NCBI GenBank assembly: GCA_023388935.1
Contig: JAEWFG010000092.1
Coordinates: 1 to 14,567 of the forward strand
Reading direction: 5' to 3'
Origin: Pseudomonadota bacterium
Lineage (GTDB): Bacteria; Pseudomonadota; Alphaproteobacteria; Rhizobiales; Xanthobacteraceae
Length of the DNA: 14,567 nt
Shown here: piece after piece, positions 1 to 6,948 of the stretch
Layout of the letters: every line of letters begins with the position of its first letter
How positions within the stretch are numbered: position 1 is the stretch's first letter
Translations under genes and position numbers: made by a program
Notes under the pieces: generated by a model
Databases searched by the model: none
What the model saw: the letters and a program-made list of their open reading frames with translations, nothing else
What the model was told of the DNA's origin: nothing

Positions 1-50
1 AGCCCTCACCCGGCGCTCCGCGCCGACCTCTCCCGCAATCGGGAGAGGTT
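1..50. repeat. Intergenic double-hairpin palindromic repeat
   Basis: Two adjacent perfect hairpins are visible. CGGCGC (11-16) pairs with GCGCCG (20-25) around a 3-base loop, and ACCTCTCCCG (26-35) pairs with CGGGAGAGGT (40-49) around CAAT. The layout resembles the short palindromic repeats scattered between genes in Bradyrhizobium and other alphaproteobacteria. No T-run follows, so a role as an intrinsic terminator is not supported, although folding in the transcript of an upstream gene could protect its 3' end. The element may continue to the left of the window. Confidence 0.6.
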
Positions 51-129
51 AAGCGCGCCTGCGGCCGCATTCGATTCAACCACAACCACTTTGCTTTAGT
101 CAGCGGTTAGCAGCCCACGCGCGGGGTCG

Positions 130-2208
130 ATGATGTCGTCTGCTTCAGTCTCCACCGGCCCGCGGAACGAGGCCAAGCGGGTCGTGTTCGACGATCCGCA
201 CGGCGCCGCCGGCAACATGCAGGAAGCCGAGGTGACGCGCGTCCGGACGCTTCGCGGCGCCTGGCGCTGGACGTTGGTGGTCGCGACCGCGGCGACGATC
301 CTGCTCTGCATCAACCAGCAATTCTCGCTGCGCTTCTTCGTCGGCTATACCCAGCTCAACACGGAGTATTTCTACCTCCTGATCGCGTTGATGCTGCCTT
401 TCACCTTCCTGATCTTTCCGGGCACGGAGCGTGCGTCACTCGACCGTATTCCCTGGTATGACATCGTCTTCTTCGTCGTGACCTTCGCCGCCGCGCTGCT
501 GCTGATGTCGAGCGTGCGCAAGGCTGCGGAGGCTGGGTGGGAATTCGGCGGCGCGCCCAACAGCGTGATCGCTGCGGGCCTCGTGATGTGGGTGATGTTG
601 ATGGAGGCGTTGCGCCGCACGGGTGGCTGGAGCCTGCTGCTGAGCGTCGTCCCCTTCACCGTCTATCCCCTGTTCGCGGAGTCCGGCTGGCTCGGGCCGT
701 TTCGCGGCACGCAGTCGACGCTGGAACAGGCGACCGCCTATCACGTGCTCTCGGGTGAGAGCCTGCTAGGTATTCCCATCCAGGCCTTTGCCGACACCGT
801 GATCGGCTTCCTCGTGTTCGGTACCGCGCTGATGATGACCGGCGCCGGCAAATTCTTCATCAACCTCGCCTTCGCACTGTGCGGCACGTTCCGCGGCGGC
901 GCAGCGAAGGTCTGCATCTTCGCAAGCGGCCTGCTCGGCATGATGTCGGGCTCGATCATCTCCAACGTGCTGACCGCCGGCACCATGACCATTCCGGTGA
1001 TGAAGAAGAGCGGCTTTCGCGCCTCCTATGCCGGCGCGATCGAGGCCTGCGCCTCGACCGGCGCGGTGCTGGCGCCGCCGGTGATGGGTGCGACCGCCTT
1101 CGTGATCGCGCAATTCCTCAATGTCAGTTACGCCGACGTCGCGGTGGCCGCGATCATCCCGGCGGCGCTTTACTATGTTGGCCTGTTCATGCAGGTCGAC
1201 TCCTATGCCGCACGCCACGGGCTGATGGGCATTCCGCGCGCCGAGCTGCCGCGGATCATGGATACGATCAAGGACGGCTGGTACTACGTCTTCGTCATCG
1301 CGCTCCTGATCGTGATGCTGCTCTATTTCAAGCGCGAGAGCCACGCGCCGTTCTACGCCACGGCGCTCCTGCTGGTCCTCAACCAGTCCTTCTCCAAGGA
1401 CACGCGCTGGACGATGGCCACGATCGGCAAGTTTCTGGAGGTCAACGGACGCACCTTCGTCGAGCTTGTCGGCATCCTCGCCGGCTGCGGCCTGCTGATC
1501 GGCGCCTTCTCGATGACCGGCGTGGTGTCCAGCCTCGCCAACGATCTGTTGCACATTGCCGGCGACAACCCGTTCCTGCTGCTCGGCATGTGCGCCCTGA
1601 CCAGCCTGATCCTCGGCCTCGGACTGACGACAACGGCCTGCTACATCTTCCTCGCCATCCTGGTCGCGCCCGCGCTTGAGAAGCTCGGGCTCAACAGGAT
1701 GGCCGTGCACATGTTCATCTTCTACTGGGGCATGCTGTCGTCGATCACGCCGCCGGTCGCGATCGCCTCCTTCGCAGCCGCCGGCATCGCCGGCTCGCCG
1801 GCGATGAAGACCGGATGGGAATCGATGTGGGTCGGCAGCATCATTTATTTCATCCCGTTCTTCTTCGTGCTCAATCCGGCGCTGGTGCTGCAGGGGCCGA
1901 GCCCCTATCTCGCCGGCCTCGGCCTGATGGCGCTGGCGGCGTTCGGCACGCTGTTCATCTGCGGCGGCATCCAGGGCTACCAGGCCTTCGTCGGTGACCT
2001 CCGCGGCACAGGCGCGCTGGAATGGCCGATCCGCGTGCTGCTGGTGATCGGCGGTTTCGTCGTCGCGACGCCCGGCGGCGGGATCATGCCGCTGTCGCAG
2101 ATGCAGGTCACGCTGCTCGGCCTCGCCATCCTCGCGCCGACGGTTTTAATCGCCCTTCTGCTGGTCCGGCGGCAGGGCATGGTGCCGGACGGGTTGCGCA
2201 TGCCCTGA
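130..2208 (+). CDS. TRAP transporter fused permease (DctQ-DctM, 4TM/12TM type)
   Basis: This 692-residue inner-membrane protein is the permease of a tripartite ATP-independent periplasmic transporter, with the small (DctQ-like) and large (DctM-like) subunits joined, as is usual for TAXI-type systems. After a polar N-terminus (about 1-44), hydrophobic segments run almost to the end. The family hallmark lies at about residues 267-335: SGSIISNV (273-280), TMTIPVMKKSGF (285-296), EACASTGAVLAPPVMGATAF (305-324). A second conserved block is SSITPPVAIA (537-546). Such permeases use an ion gradient and a periplasmic binding protein to import organic acids or amino acids. The start is either of two adjacent ATGs (130 or 133); an in-frame TAG at 97-99 and no earlier start codon limit the choice. 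The binding protein gene is absent here and may lie upstream of the repeat at 1-50. The glutaminase gene begins 22 bp downstream, suggesting one transcript. The substrate cannot be read from the permease. Confidence 0.93.
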   Translation: MMSSASVSTGPRNEAKRVVFDDPHGAAGNMQEAEVTRVRTLRGAWRWTLVVATAATILLCINQQFSLRFFVGYTQLNTEYFYLLIALMLPFTFLIFPGTERASLDRIPWYDIVFFVVTFAAALLLMSSVRKAAEAGWEFGGAPNSVIAAGLVMWVMLMEALRRTGGWSLLLSVVPFTVYPLFAESGWLGPFRGTQSTLEQATAYHVLSGESLLGIPIQAFADTVIGFLVFGTALMMTGAGKFFINLAFALCGTFRGGAAKVCIFASGLLGMMSGSIISNVLTAGTMTIPVMKKSGFRASYAGAIEACASTGAVLAPPVMGATAFVIAQFLNVSYADVAVAAIIPAALYYVGLFMQVDSYAARHGLMGIPRAELPRIMDTIKDGWYYVFVIALLIVMLLYFKRESHAPFYATALLLVLNQSFSKDTRWTMATIGKFLEVNGRTFVELVGILAGCGLLIGAFSMTGVVSSLANDLLHIAGDNPFLLLGMCALTSLILGLGLTTTACYIFLAILVAPALEKLGLNRMAVHMFIFYWGMLSSITPPVAIASFAAAGIAGSPAMKTGWESMWVGSIIYFIPFFFVLNPALVLQGPSPYLAGLGLMALAAFGTLFICGGIQGYQAFVGDLRGTGALEWPIRVLLVIGGFVVATPGGGIMPLSQMQVTLLGLAILAPTVLIALLLVRRQGMVPDGLRMP

Positions 2209-2230
2209 TTGCGTTGCACAAAGAGAGGCG

Positions 2231-4078
2231 ATGAAACCGCTTTCGCCGCTCGCATCCGCCTGGACCCGCTCGAAGCCGCCTTTGCTGCGGTTTCTGGACA
2301 ATTGCCTGAACGAATTCTCGGCCGAGACTTCCGGCGCCGTCGCCGACTACATCCCTGAGCTCAGCAAGGCCGACCCTGCCCATTTTGGCATCAGCCTCGC
2401 AACTCTCGACGGCCATGTCTACGAGGTCGGCGACAGCCGCGTGCCCTTCACCATCCAATCGATGTCAAAACCCTTCGTGTTCGCGCTGGCGCTGGACCTC
2501 CTGGGCGCAGGGCGGGTCGAAAGCGCGATCGGCGTCGAGCCGTCAGGCGATCCTTTCAACTCGATCCGGCTCAATTCCGACAATCACCCGTTCAACCCGA
2601 TGGTCAATGCCGGCGCGATCGCCTGCACCGGGCTGATCCACGAGAGCAAAGGGGCTGAGGCCTTCGAGCAGATCCTTCTCGCGCTCGGCCGCTTTGCGGG
2701 ACGCGACCTCGCCGTCGACGAGGCCGTCTACGCTTCCGAAAGCCAGACCGGCGACCGCAACCGCGCCATCGGTTATCTGCTGAAGACCAATACGGTGATC
2801 TCGGACAATGTCGCTGATGTCCTCGACGTCTATTTCCGGCAATGCGCGGTGCTGGTCACGGCGCGCGACATTGCGGTGATGGCGGCGACGCTGGCCAACC
2901 GGGGCATCAATCCGGTCACCGGCGAGCAGGTGCTGACGCCTTACGCGATCTCGCGCACGCTGTCGGTCATGACGTCCTCGGGCATGTACGACTATGCCGG
3001 CGAATGGATCTACCGGATCGGCATCCCCGCCAAGAGCGGCGTTGGTGGTGGTATCCTGGCGGCGCTCCCTGCCCGCCTCGGCCTTGGCAGCTATTCGCCA
3101 AAGCTCGACAAGCACGGCAACAGCGTACGCGGCATCAAGGTCTGCGAGGCGCTGTCATCGCATTACGATTTGCACATGCTCAACCGCAGCGACGATGCGC
3201 GCAACGCTGTTATCGCCGACTACGACATCGGCAAGAGCCCGTCGCGGCGTGTCCGCCGCCCGCAGGAGCGCGAAATTTTGGCCGCGCATGAGCAGGAAGT
3301 GCGGATCATCGAGCTGGTCGGGACGCTGTCACTGTCGGCCGTCGACTATGTTACGCGCCGGCTCGCGGGGCAACCGCGGCCGCAATTCGTGATCTTCGAT
3401 CTCCACCGTGTCACCTCCACGACGCGCGCCGGTGCGCGGCTTCTGGCCGAAGCGTTCGAGGAACTCGCGGCGCTGAATGTCACGGTGGTGCTGTCCGGGG
3501 TCAGGCGCGCCTCCAAGGAATGGAACACGTTGCGGGAATGGACGGCGGAACTGAAGAATGTCCGCGACTTCTACCTGCTCGACACCGCGATCGAATGGGC
3601 GGAAGACCAGATCGTCTATCGCTATGGCGGCTCGATCGACTTTCACGAGACCACCGAGCTTGCGGAACAGCCGCTGCTTGCTGGCTTGACCGACGAAGAG
3701 CTGACCGATCTCGCCTCGATCTGCACGATCCGGACCTACCAATCCGGCGCGAAGATCCTCACCACCGGAGATCCCGCCGATTCCCTGTTCTTCCTGCGCA
3801 GCGGCGCGGTGCATGTCACGCTGCCCGACGGGGTGCGGCTGGCGACGCTCACCGCCGGCATGGCGTTCGGCGAAATGGCGCTGCTGGAGCCGAAGCGCTC
3901 GGCCGACGTATTCGCCGACATGGCGGCGACTGCATTCGAAGTCTCGCTGAAGGATTTCGAACGCTTCCGCAAGCAGCACCCGCGCGCCAGCGAGCGCGTC
4001 ATGCGCAACCTTGCGCAGCTTCTGGCCGATCGCTTGATCGTCGCCAACGCCAAGGTGGACATCCTGACGTCGACTTGA
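2231..4078 (+). CDS. glsA: Glutaminase A fused to STAS and cyclic-nucleotide-binding domains
   Basis: A 615-residue cytoplasmic protein, about twice the usual length of a bacterial glutaminase. Residues 1 to about 318 are a complete serine-dependent beta-lactamase-like glutaminase, hydrolysing glutamine to glutamate and ammonia. Visible motifs are SMSK (Ser77/Lys80, the SxxK nucleophile and base), MVNAGAI (124-130), YASES (167-171), and WIYRIGIPAKSGVGGG (259-274, with the active-site tyrosine region). Residues about 355-460 resemble a STAS domain (VIFDLHRV at 387-394). Residues about 482-600 are a Crp-type cyclic-nucleotide pocket with FGEMALLE (546-553) and Arg556-Ser-Ala, the usual ribose- and phosphate-contacting elements. 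No helix-turn-helix follows, so this is not a transcription factor. The likely logic is nucleotide control of glutaminase activity, which is inference. The start has a purine-rich GAGAGG just upstream and follows the TRAP permease by 22 bp. Its stop is 7 bp from the convergent MazG-like gene. Confidence 0.93.
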   Translation: MKPLSPLASAWTRSKPPLLRFLDNCLNEFSAETSGAVADYIPELSKADPAHFGISLATLDGHVYEVGDSRVPFTIQSMSKPFVFALALDLLGAGRVESAIGVEPSGDPFNSIRLNSDNHPFNPMVNAGAIACTGLIHESKGAEAFEQILLALGRFAGRDLAVDEAVYASESQTGDRNRAIGYLLKTNTVISDNVADVLDVYFRQCAVLVTARDIAVMAATLANRGINPVTGEQVLTPYAISRTLSVMTSSGMYDYAGEWIYRIGIPAKSGVGGGILAALPARLGLGSYSPKLDKHGNSVRGIKVCEALSSHYDLHMLNRSDDARNAVIADYDIGKSPSRRVRRPQEREILAAHEQEVRIIELVGTLSLSAVDYVTRRLAGQPRPQFVIFDLHRVTSTTRAGARLLAEAFEELAALNVTVVLSGVRRASKEWNTLREWTAELKNVRDFYLLDTAIEWAEDQIVYRYGGSIDFHETTELAEQPLLAGLTDEELTDLASICTIRTYQSGAKILTTGDPADSLFFLRSGAVHVTLPDGVRLATLTAGMAFGEMALLEPKRSADVFADMAATAFEVSLKDFERFRKQHPRASERVMRNLAQLLADRLIVANAKVDILTST

Positions 4079-4085
4079 GAACGGC

Positions 4086-4388
4086 CTAGCGGCTCGCAGC
4101 CTCGCCCAGCCGCCGGTTGATCTTGGCAGCGCTTGCCTTCAGCAATTCGGATGGTTTCTGGCCGGTCGCTGCGCACAGGCAGGCCCAGTAATAGATGACG
4201 TCGCCGAGCTCATCGACGAGACCTGCCCGATCGAGCCAGTCGTCGCGCAGCAACTTCTTGATGTGGTCGGCGACCTCGCCGGATTCGCCGGCGAGGCCGA
4301 GTCCGAGATAGGACAGCCGCTCGTTGGACGGACGCTCATCGACTTTCGCAACGCCAGCGGCCCAGGCCGCATATTCATCGATCGTCAT
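4086..4388 (-). CDS. MazG-like nucleotide pyrophosphohydrolase
   Basis: A small all-alpha protein of the MazG/NTP-PPase superfamily, which hydrolyses nucleoside triphosphates to monophosphates and pyrophosphate using Mg2+. Numbered from the ATG at 4394, the metal-binding acidic motifs are ESGE (Glu37, Glu40) in GLAGESGEVADHIKK and ELGD (Glu62, Asp65) in VDELGDVIYYW, which is the expected ExxE...ExxD pattern. I chose the second ATG (4388; 100 residues) because GAGGG lies 6 bases before it but directly abuts the first ATG (4394; 102 residues). The gene follows the CMD-family gene by about 26 bp on the same strand, so the two are probably cotranscribed. It converges on the glutaminase with only 7 bp between the stops and no visible terminator. 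The physiological substrate (house-cleaning of damaged nucleotides or another NTP) cannot be told from sequence. Confidence 0.85.
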   Translation of the reverse strand: MTIDEYAAWAAGVAKVDERPSNERLSYLGLGLAGESGEVADHIKKLLRDDWLDRAGLVDELGDVIYYWACLCAATGQKPSELLKASAAKINRRLGEAASR

Positions 4389-4414
4389 CGGCATCCCTCG
4401 CCGCTGCTTTTGGG

Positions 4415-4942
4415 TCAGTCCACCACTTCCGTGACCGGCTGGAGATCGATCTCGAAGGTCTCCAGGAATTTCGACGTCATAATGTAGAAGCCGACCGAGA
4501 GCTGCAGCTCGACCAACGCGGCCGGCGTCAGCTTCGATGCGATCGCCTTGAAGGTCGCATCAGTCGGTTTCTTCAGCTTCACGATCTCGTCGGTGAAGGC
4601 GAGCGCAGCGCGCTGCACCTCATTGAAGCAGGTCGCCGCCTGCCAATCCGCCAGCGCTTCGTTCTGCTCGTCGGTGACGCCGACATTCTTGCCGATGCGC
4701 TTGTGCGCGATGATCTCGTACGGCGCCTCGCACAGGATGCCGGTGCGCGTGATCGCAAGCTCGCGCACGATCGGATCGAGCTCGCCCTTGTGGCGGATGG
4801 CGCCGCCGAGGCGGCAGTACTGCTCGAAATAGCTCGGCGAATGCGCCATCATGCGGAAGATGTTGGCGTTGCGGTTCTTGTCGAGGATCTCGCGGGTGCG
4901 GTCGGACGCCTTGGACGGGTCGCTATAGTCGATACGGGCCAT
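4415..4942 (-). CDS. Carboxymuconolactone decarboxylase (CMD)/AhpD-fold protein
   Basis: A 175-residue protein of the CMD superfamily. The central helical segment VRELAITRTGILCEAPYE (59-76) followed by His80 matches the family core, in which a Glu and a His sit around the active site. Only one cysteine is present there (Cys71; the pattern is C-x4-E-x3-H), so it lacks the CxxC redox pair of AhpD peroxidase partners. A thiol-dependent peroxidase role is therefore less likely than a decarboxylase-like or unknown role. The start is ATG at 4942, with AGGTAA 4 bases upstream. The 272-bp gap to the divergent small gene at 5215 should contain its promoter, but no convincing -35/-10 pair could be picked by eye. 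The MazG-like gene follows downstream. Specific activity is unknown. Confidence 0.85.
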   Translation of the reverse strand: MARIDYSDPSKASDRTREILDKNRNANIFRMMAHSPSYFEQYCRLGGAIRHKGELDPIVRELAITRTGILCEAPYEIIAHKRIGKNVGVTDEQNEALADWQAATCFNEVQRAALAFTDEIVKLKKPTDATFKAIASKLTPAALVELQLSVGFYIMTSKFLETFEIDLQPVTEVVD

Positions 4943-5214
4943 GATTTACCTGAATATATTCCTTGAGCCTTTGATGCTTATTGTCGTTGTCAGCGGAAGT
5001 TCGCAAAAATTCTATTCGCGCGGCGACGCAGGAGCAACATCATCGAGTCAAATTGCCGCCGCATTGCTGATCGACCTTGGCACAGTCGATATTCGCAGCA
5101 TGGGGACAAATGGCGGCGAATACTCGAATGGGGTGTTCCGAGTAACATAATTGGCCGTCGGGTGCGCCAGCTGCGCACACGATGAGTCACGCCCATGTCT
5201 AGGGAGAAAAAGGC

Positions 5215-5316
5215 ATGAAGGAAGCCACCAAGGGGGCGGCCTCGGGAGCGCTCGCGCATATGCTGGCGGTGACGGCGATGCTGGTCATCGCCAGCATATT
5301 GTTCTACGGGCGTTAG
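5215..5316 (+). CDS. Small single-span membrane protein (33 residues), hypothetical
   Basis: A short open frame opens with ATG at 5215 and ends at TAG 5314-5316. A strong purine-rich Shine-Dalgarno sequence, AGGGAG (5201-5206), lies 8 bases before the start. The peptide has a short polar N-terminus with two lysines and one glutamate (MKEATKG), then a hydrophobic stretch of about 18 residues (HMLAVTAMLVIASILFYG), and ends in arginine. That fits a single transmembrane helix. No function can be assigned. The upstream gap 4943-5214 is relatively AT-rich for this region and could carry promoters for both this gene and the divergent CMD-family gene. A palindromic repeat starts 10 bp after the stop. 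The good ribosome binding site and clean hydrophobic helix make this more likely a real gene than chance. Confidence 0.55.
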   Translation: MKEATKGAASGALAHMLAVTAMLVIASILFYGR

Positions 5317-5326
5317 TTCTGCGTAT

Positions 5327-5431
5327 CGTCATTCCGGGGTGGCTCTCCCGGGACCGCGCGAAGCGCGGCCCTGGCAAGCCAGGCCAGACTCCCGTTCCAG
5401 GTTCGGTCCTTTGGACCGCCCCCGAATGACG
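5327..5431. repeat. Intergenic palindromic repeat, CGTCATTCCGGGG-ended, copy 1
   Basis: The outer arms CGTCATTCCGGGG (5327-5339) and CCCCCGAATGACG (5419-5431) are inverted repeats with one mismatch. The interior contains further short complementary segments, for example CCGCGC GAA GCGCGG around 5355-5370. The same outer arms bound a second copy at 6949-7059, although the interiors differ. Elements with these ends recur between genes in Bradyrhizobium; that is recalled knowledge and was not searched here. This copy lies between the stop of the 33-residue peptide gene and the stop of the DUF35 gene and could act on the 3' ends of both transcripts. Confidence 0.75.
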
Positions 5432-5438
5432 AATCCCG

Positions 5439-5798
5439 CTACGCTTCCTTCATAAAGAACGGCACGAGCTTTCCGACAAACGGTTTGAAGCTCGCGGTGA
5501 CGGCATCGCCGATGGCAAGTCCGCTATCGCCATGCGCCATCATGCGAAAACCCTCGGCGCAATCGACCAGCAGGATGTTGTAGGGCACGTGTGCGCGCGT
5601 CTCGGGTGTGGCGGCACGGCAGACCAGCGAGGTCGCGTAGACCCTGCCCTTGCCGCTGGCCCGCTGTTCGTGCGGGTCGGCGGTTCCACAGGCCGCGCAG
5701 AAGGCGCGGCGGAAATACTGCACATGACCGCATGAGGAACAGGTCTGGTAGGTGATGGCCTGCTCGCCCTTGGTCCAGTCCGCGATTCGTTCGCTCAT
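5439..5798 (-). CDS. DUF35 zinc-ribbon/OB-fold protein, partner of the upstream thiolase-fold protein
   Basis: A 119-residue protein with a rubredoxin-like zinc ribbon, C20xxC23 and C34xxC37 (CSSC and CAAC), followed by an OB-fold region (about 48-115) typical of DUF35/Zn-ribbon acyl-CoA-associated proteins. Such proteins bind thiolase-fold enzymes or acyl-CoA hydratases and are often needed for their activity or substrate binding. The start ATG (5798-5796) overlaps the TGA of the thiolase-fold gene in the arrangement ATGA, which implies translational coupling and a stoichiometric complex. GGAG lies 8 bases upstream of the start. A longer open frame extends to 6323 but reads through the thiolase gene out of frame and is discarded. 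No enzyme activity of its own is expected. Confidence 0.9.
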   Translation of the reverse strand: MSERIADWTKGEQAITYQTCSSCGHVQYFRRAFCAACGTADPHEQRASGKGRVYATSLVCRAATPETRAHVPYNILLVDCAEGFRMMAHGDSGLAIGDAVTASFKPFVGKLVPFFMKEA

Positions 5799-6931
5799 CG
5801 CACCCGCTCCAGCACCATGCTCACGTGGGACGACAGCACGCCGCCGTCGCCGTGCAATAGCGCGATCGAGGCGTCTCGCACCTGCCGATTCGTGGCCCGC
5901 CCCGTCATCTGCAAATGCGCTTCGACCAGATGCGCCATCGCGCCGCCGACGCCGCAATGGCCGTAGCTGAGCAGGCCGCCATGGGTGTTCAGCGGCATCG
6001 CGCCGTCGCGGCTGAAATGGCCGGCCCTCACGCGGGCGGCGGCCTCGCCGCGGCCGGCAAGGCCAAGGTCTTCCAGGAGCATGGCGAGCGTGATGGTGAA
6101 GCTGTCGTAGATGGCGGCGTAGCGCACGTCGGAGATCGCAACGCCCGCGGTTTCCTTGGCGCGCGCGATCGAGATTTCTGCGCCGAGCTCGCTGAGCGCT
6201 GGTGCGGCTGTCACGTGCTGATGGGTATGCGCCTGGGCACAGCCACGAATGCGCACGCCGGCTTCCCTCGTACGCTCCCGGCTGATGACGAAGGCGGCGC
6301 CGCCGTCGGACACCGGGCAGCAATCGAGCAGTTTCAATGGCATCGCCACCGGCTTCGAGGCCATGACGTCGGCGACCGTGATCGGATCGTGGAATTGCGC
6401 GCCGGGGTGCGTGCAGGCATGCGTGCGCATCAGCACGGCGAATTCGGCGAGGTCCTCTTCGGTCACGCCATATTCGTGCATGTAGCGGGTGGCGACGAGG
6501 CCGTAATAGGCGGGAATGGTCGGCCCCAGCGGCACCTCGTAGTCGGGATGGCCGACCTGCGCCAGCGCCTGGATCGAGGCATCGCGGCTCTGCCCGGTGA
6601 GGCGGTTCTCGCCGGCGACCACGAGCACATTGCGCGCGATGCCGGCGTCGACGAGGTGATGCGCGAGCATCGTCATCGCAAGCCCTGTCGCGCCGCCGAC
6701 CTGGACGGCGTGCGCGTAAGCGGGGCGGATGCCGAAATGCTCGGCGAAGACGGTGGCCAGCATGATGTGCGGCGAGACGGTGGAGTAGCCGCAGAGAATG
6801 CCATCGATCTCGGCGCGCTTGAGCCCGGCATCGTCGAGCGCGAGCTGGGCAGCCCTGCTCATCAGGTCGAGCGAGGACGAGCCTTCGTGCTTGCCGTACG
6901 GCGTGAGGCCGACGCCGGTGATGAAGCTCAT
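5795..6931 (-). CDS. Thiolase-fold protein of the SCP2/lipid-transfer type lacking the catalytic Cys
   Basis: A 378-residue member of the thiolase superfamily, beginning MSFITGVGLTPYGK as SCP2-type thiolases do. The usual nucleophile motif (N-x-C-A-[ST]-G) reads QVGGATG (77-83) here, with Gly80 in place of Cys. The HDCF motif reads YDSF (275-278), so both the His and the second Cys are replaced. The C-terminal GHPxGATG reads YGHCGVGG (323-330) and keeps His325. It is therefore unlikely to be a normal Claisen or thiolytic enzyme. The combination of a Cys-less thiolase fold and a coupled DUF35 gene is known from the Ltp2-ChsH2(DUF35) retro-aldolase of steroid side-chain degradation, where tyrosines are implicated in catalysis; Tyr275 and Tyr323 sit at suggestive places. 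A retro-aldolase acting on a beta-hydroxyacyl-CoA is my inference. The start is ATG at 6931; an in-frame ATG at 7000 lies inside a palindromic repeat and is rejected. Confidence 0.88.
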   Translation of the reverse strand: MSFITGVGLTPYGKHEGSSSLDLMSRAAQLALDDAGLKRAEIDGILCGYSTVSPHIMLATVFAEHFGIRPAYAHAVQVGGATGLAMTMLAHHLVDAGIARNVLVVAGENRLTGQSRDASIQALAQVGHPDYEVPLGPTIPAYYGLVATRYMHEYGVTEEDLAEFAVLMRTHACTHPGAQFHDPITVADVMASKPVAMPLKLLDCCPVSDGGAAFVISRERTREAGVRIRGCAQAHTHQHVTAAPALSELGAEISIARAKETAGVAISDVRYAAIYDSFTITLAMLLEDLGLAGRGEAAARVRAGHFSRDGAMPLNTHGGLLSYGHCGVGGAMAHLVEAHLQMTGRATNRQVRDASIALLHGDGGVLSSHVSMVLERVR

Positions 6932-6948
6932 GATGTTAACCCCGCTGT

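Noticed and set aside
4079..4085. Possible bidirectional terminator between the convergent glutaminase and MazG-like genes
   Set aside because: Only 7 bp separate the stop codons and no stem with a flanking T-run was seen there.
5077..5097. TTGGCAC followed by TTCGCA, resembling a sigma-54 promoter upstream of the 33-residue peptide gene
   Set aside because: The GG and GC elements are 14 bases apart, not the 10 required for the -24/-12 arrangement.
4941..5150. 69-codon plus-strand frame in the divergent gap
   Set aside because: No ribosome binding site precedes it, no domain or hydrophobic pattern of note is seen, and its start overlaps the translation start of the CMD-family gene.
5799..6323. 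N-terminal extension of the DUF35 frame
   Set aside because: It is Arg-rich out-of-frame reading of the thiolase-fold gene; the ATG at 5798 with GGAG upstream and ATGA overlap is the natural start.
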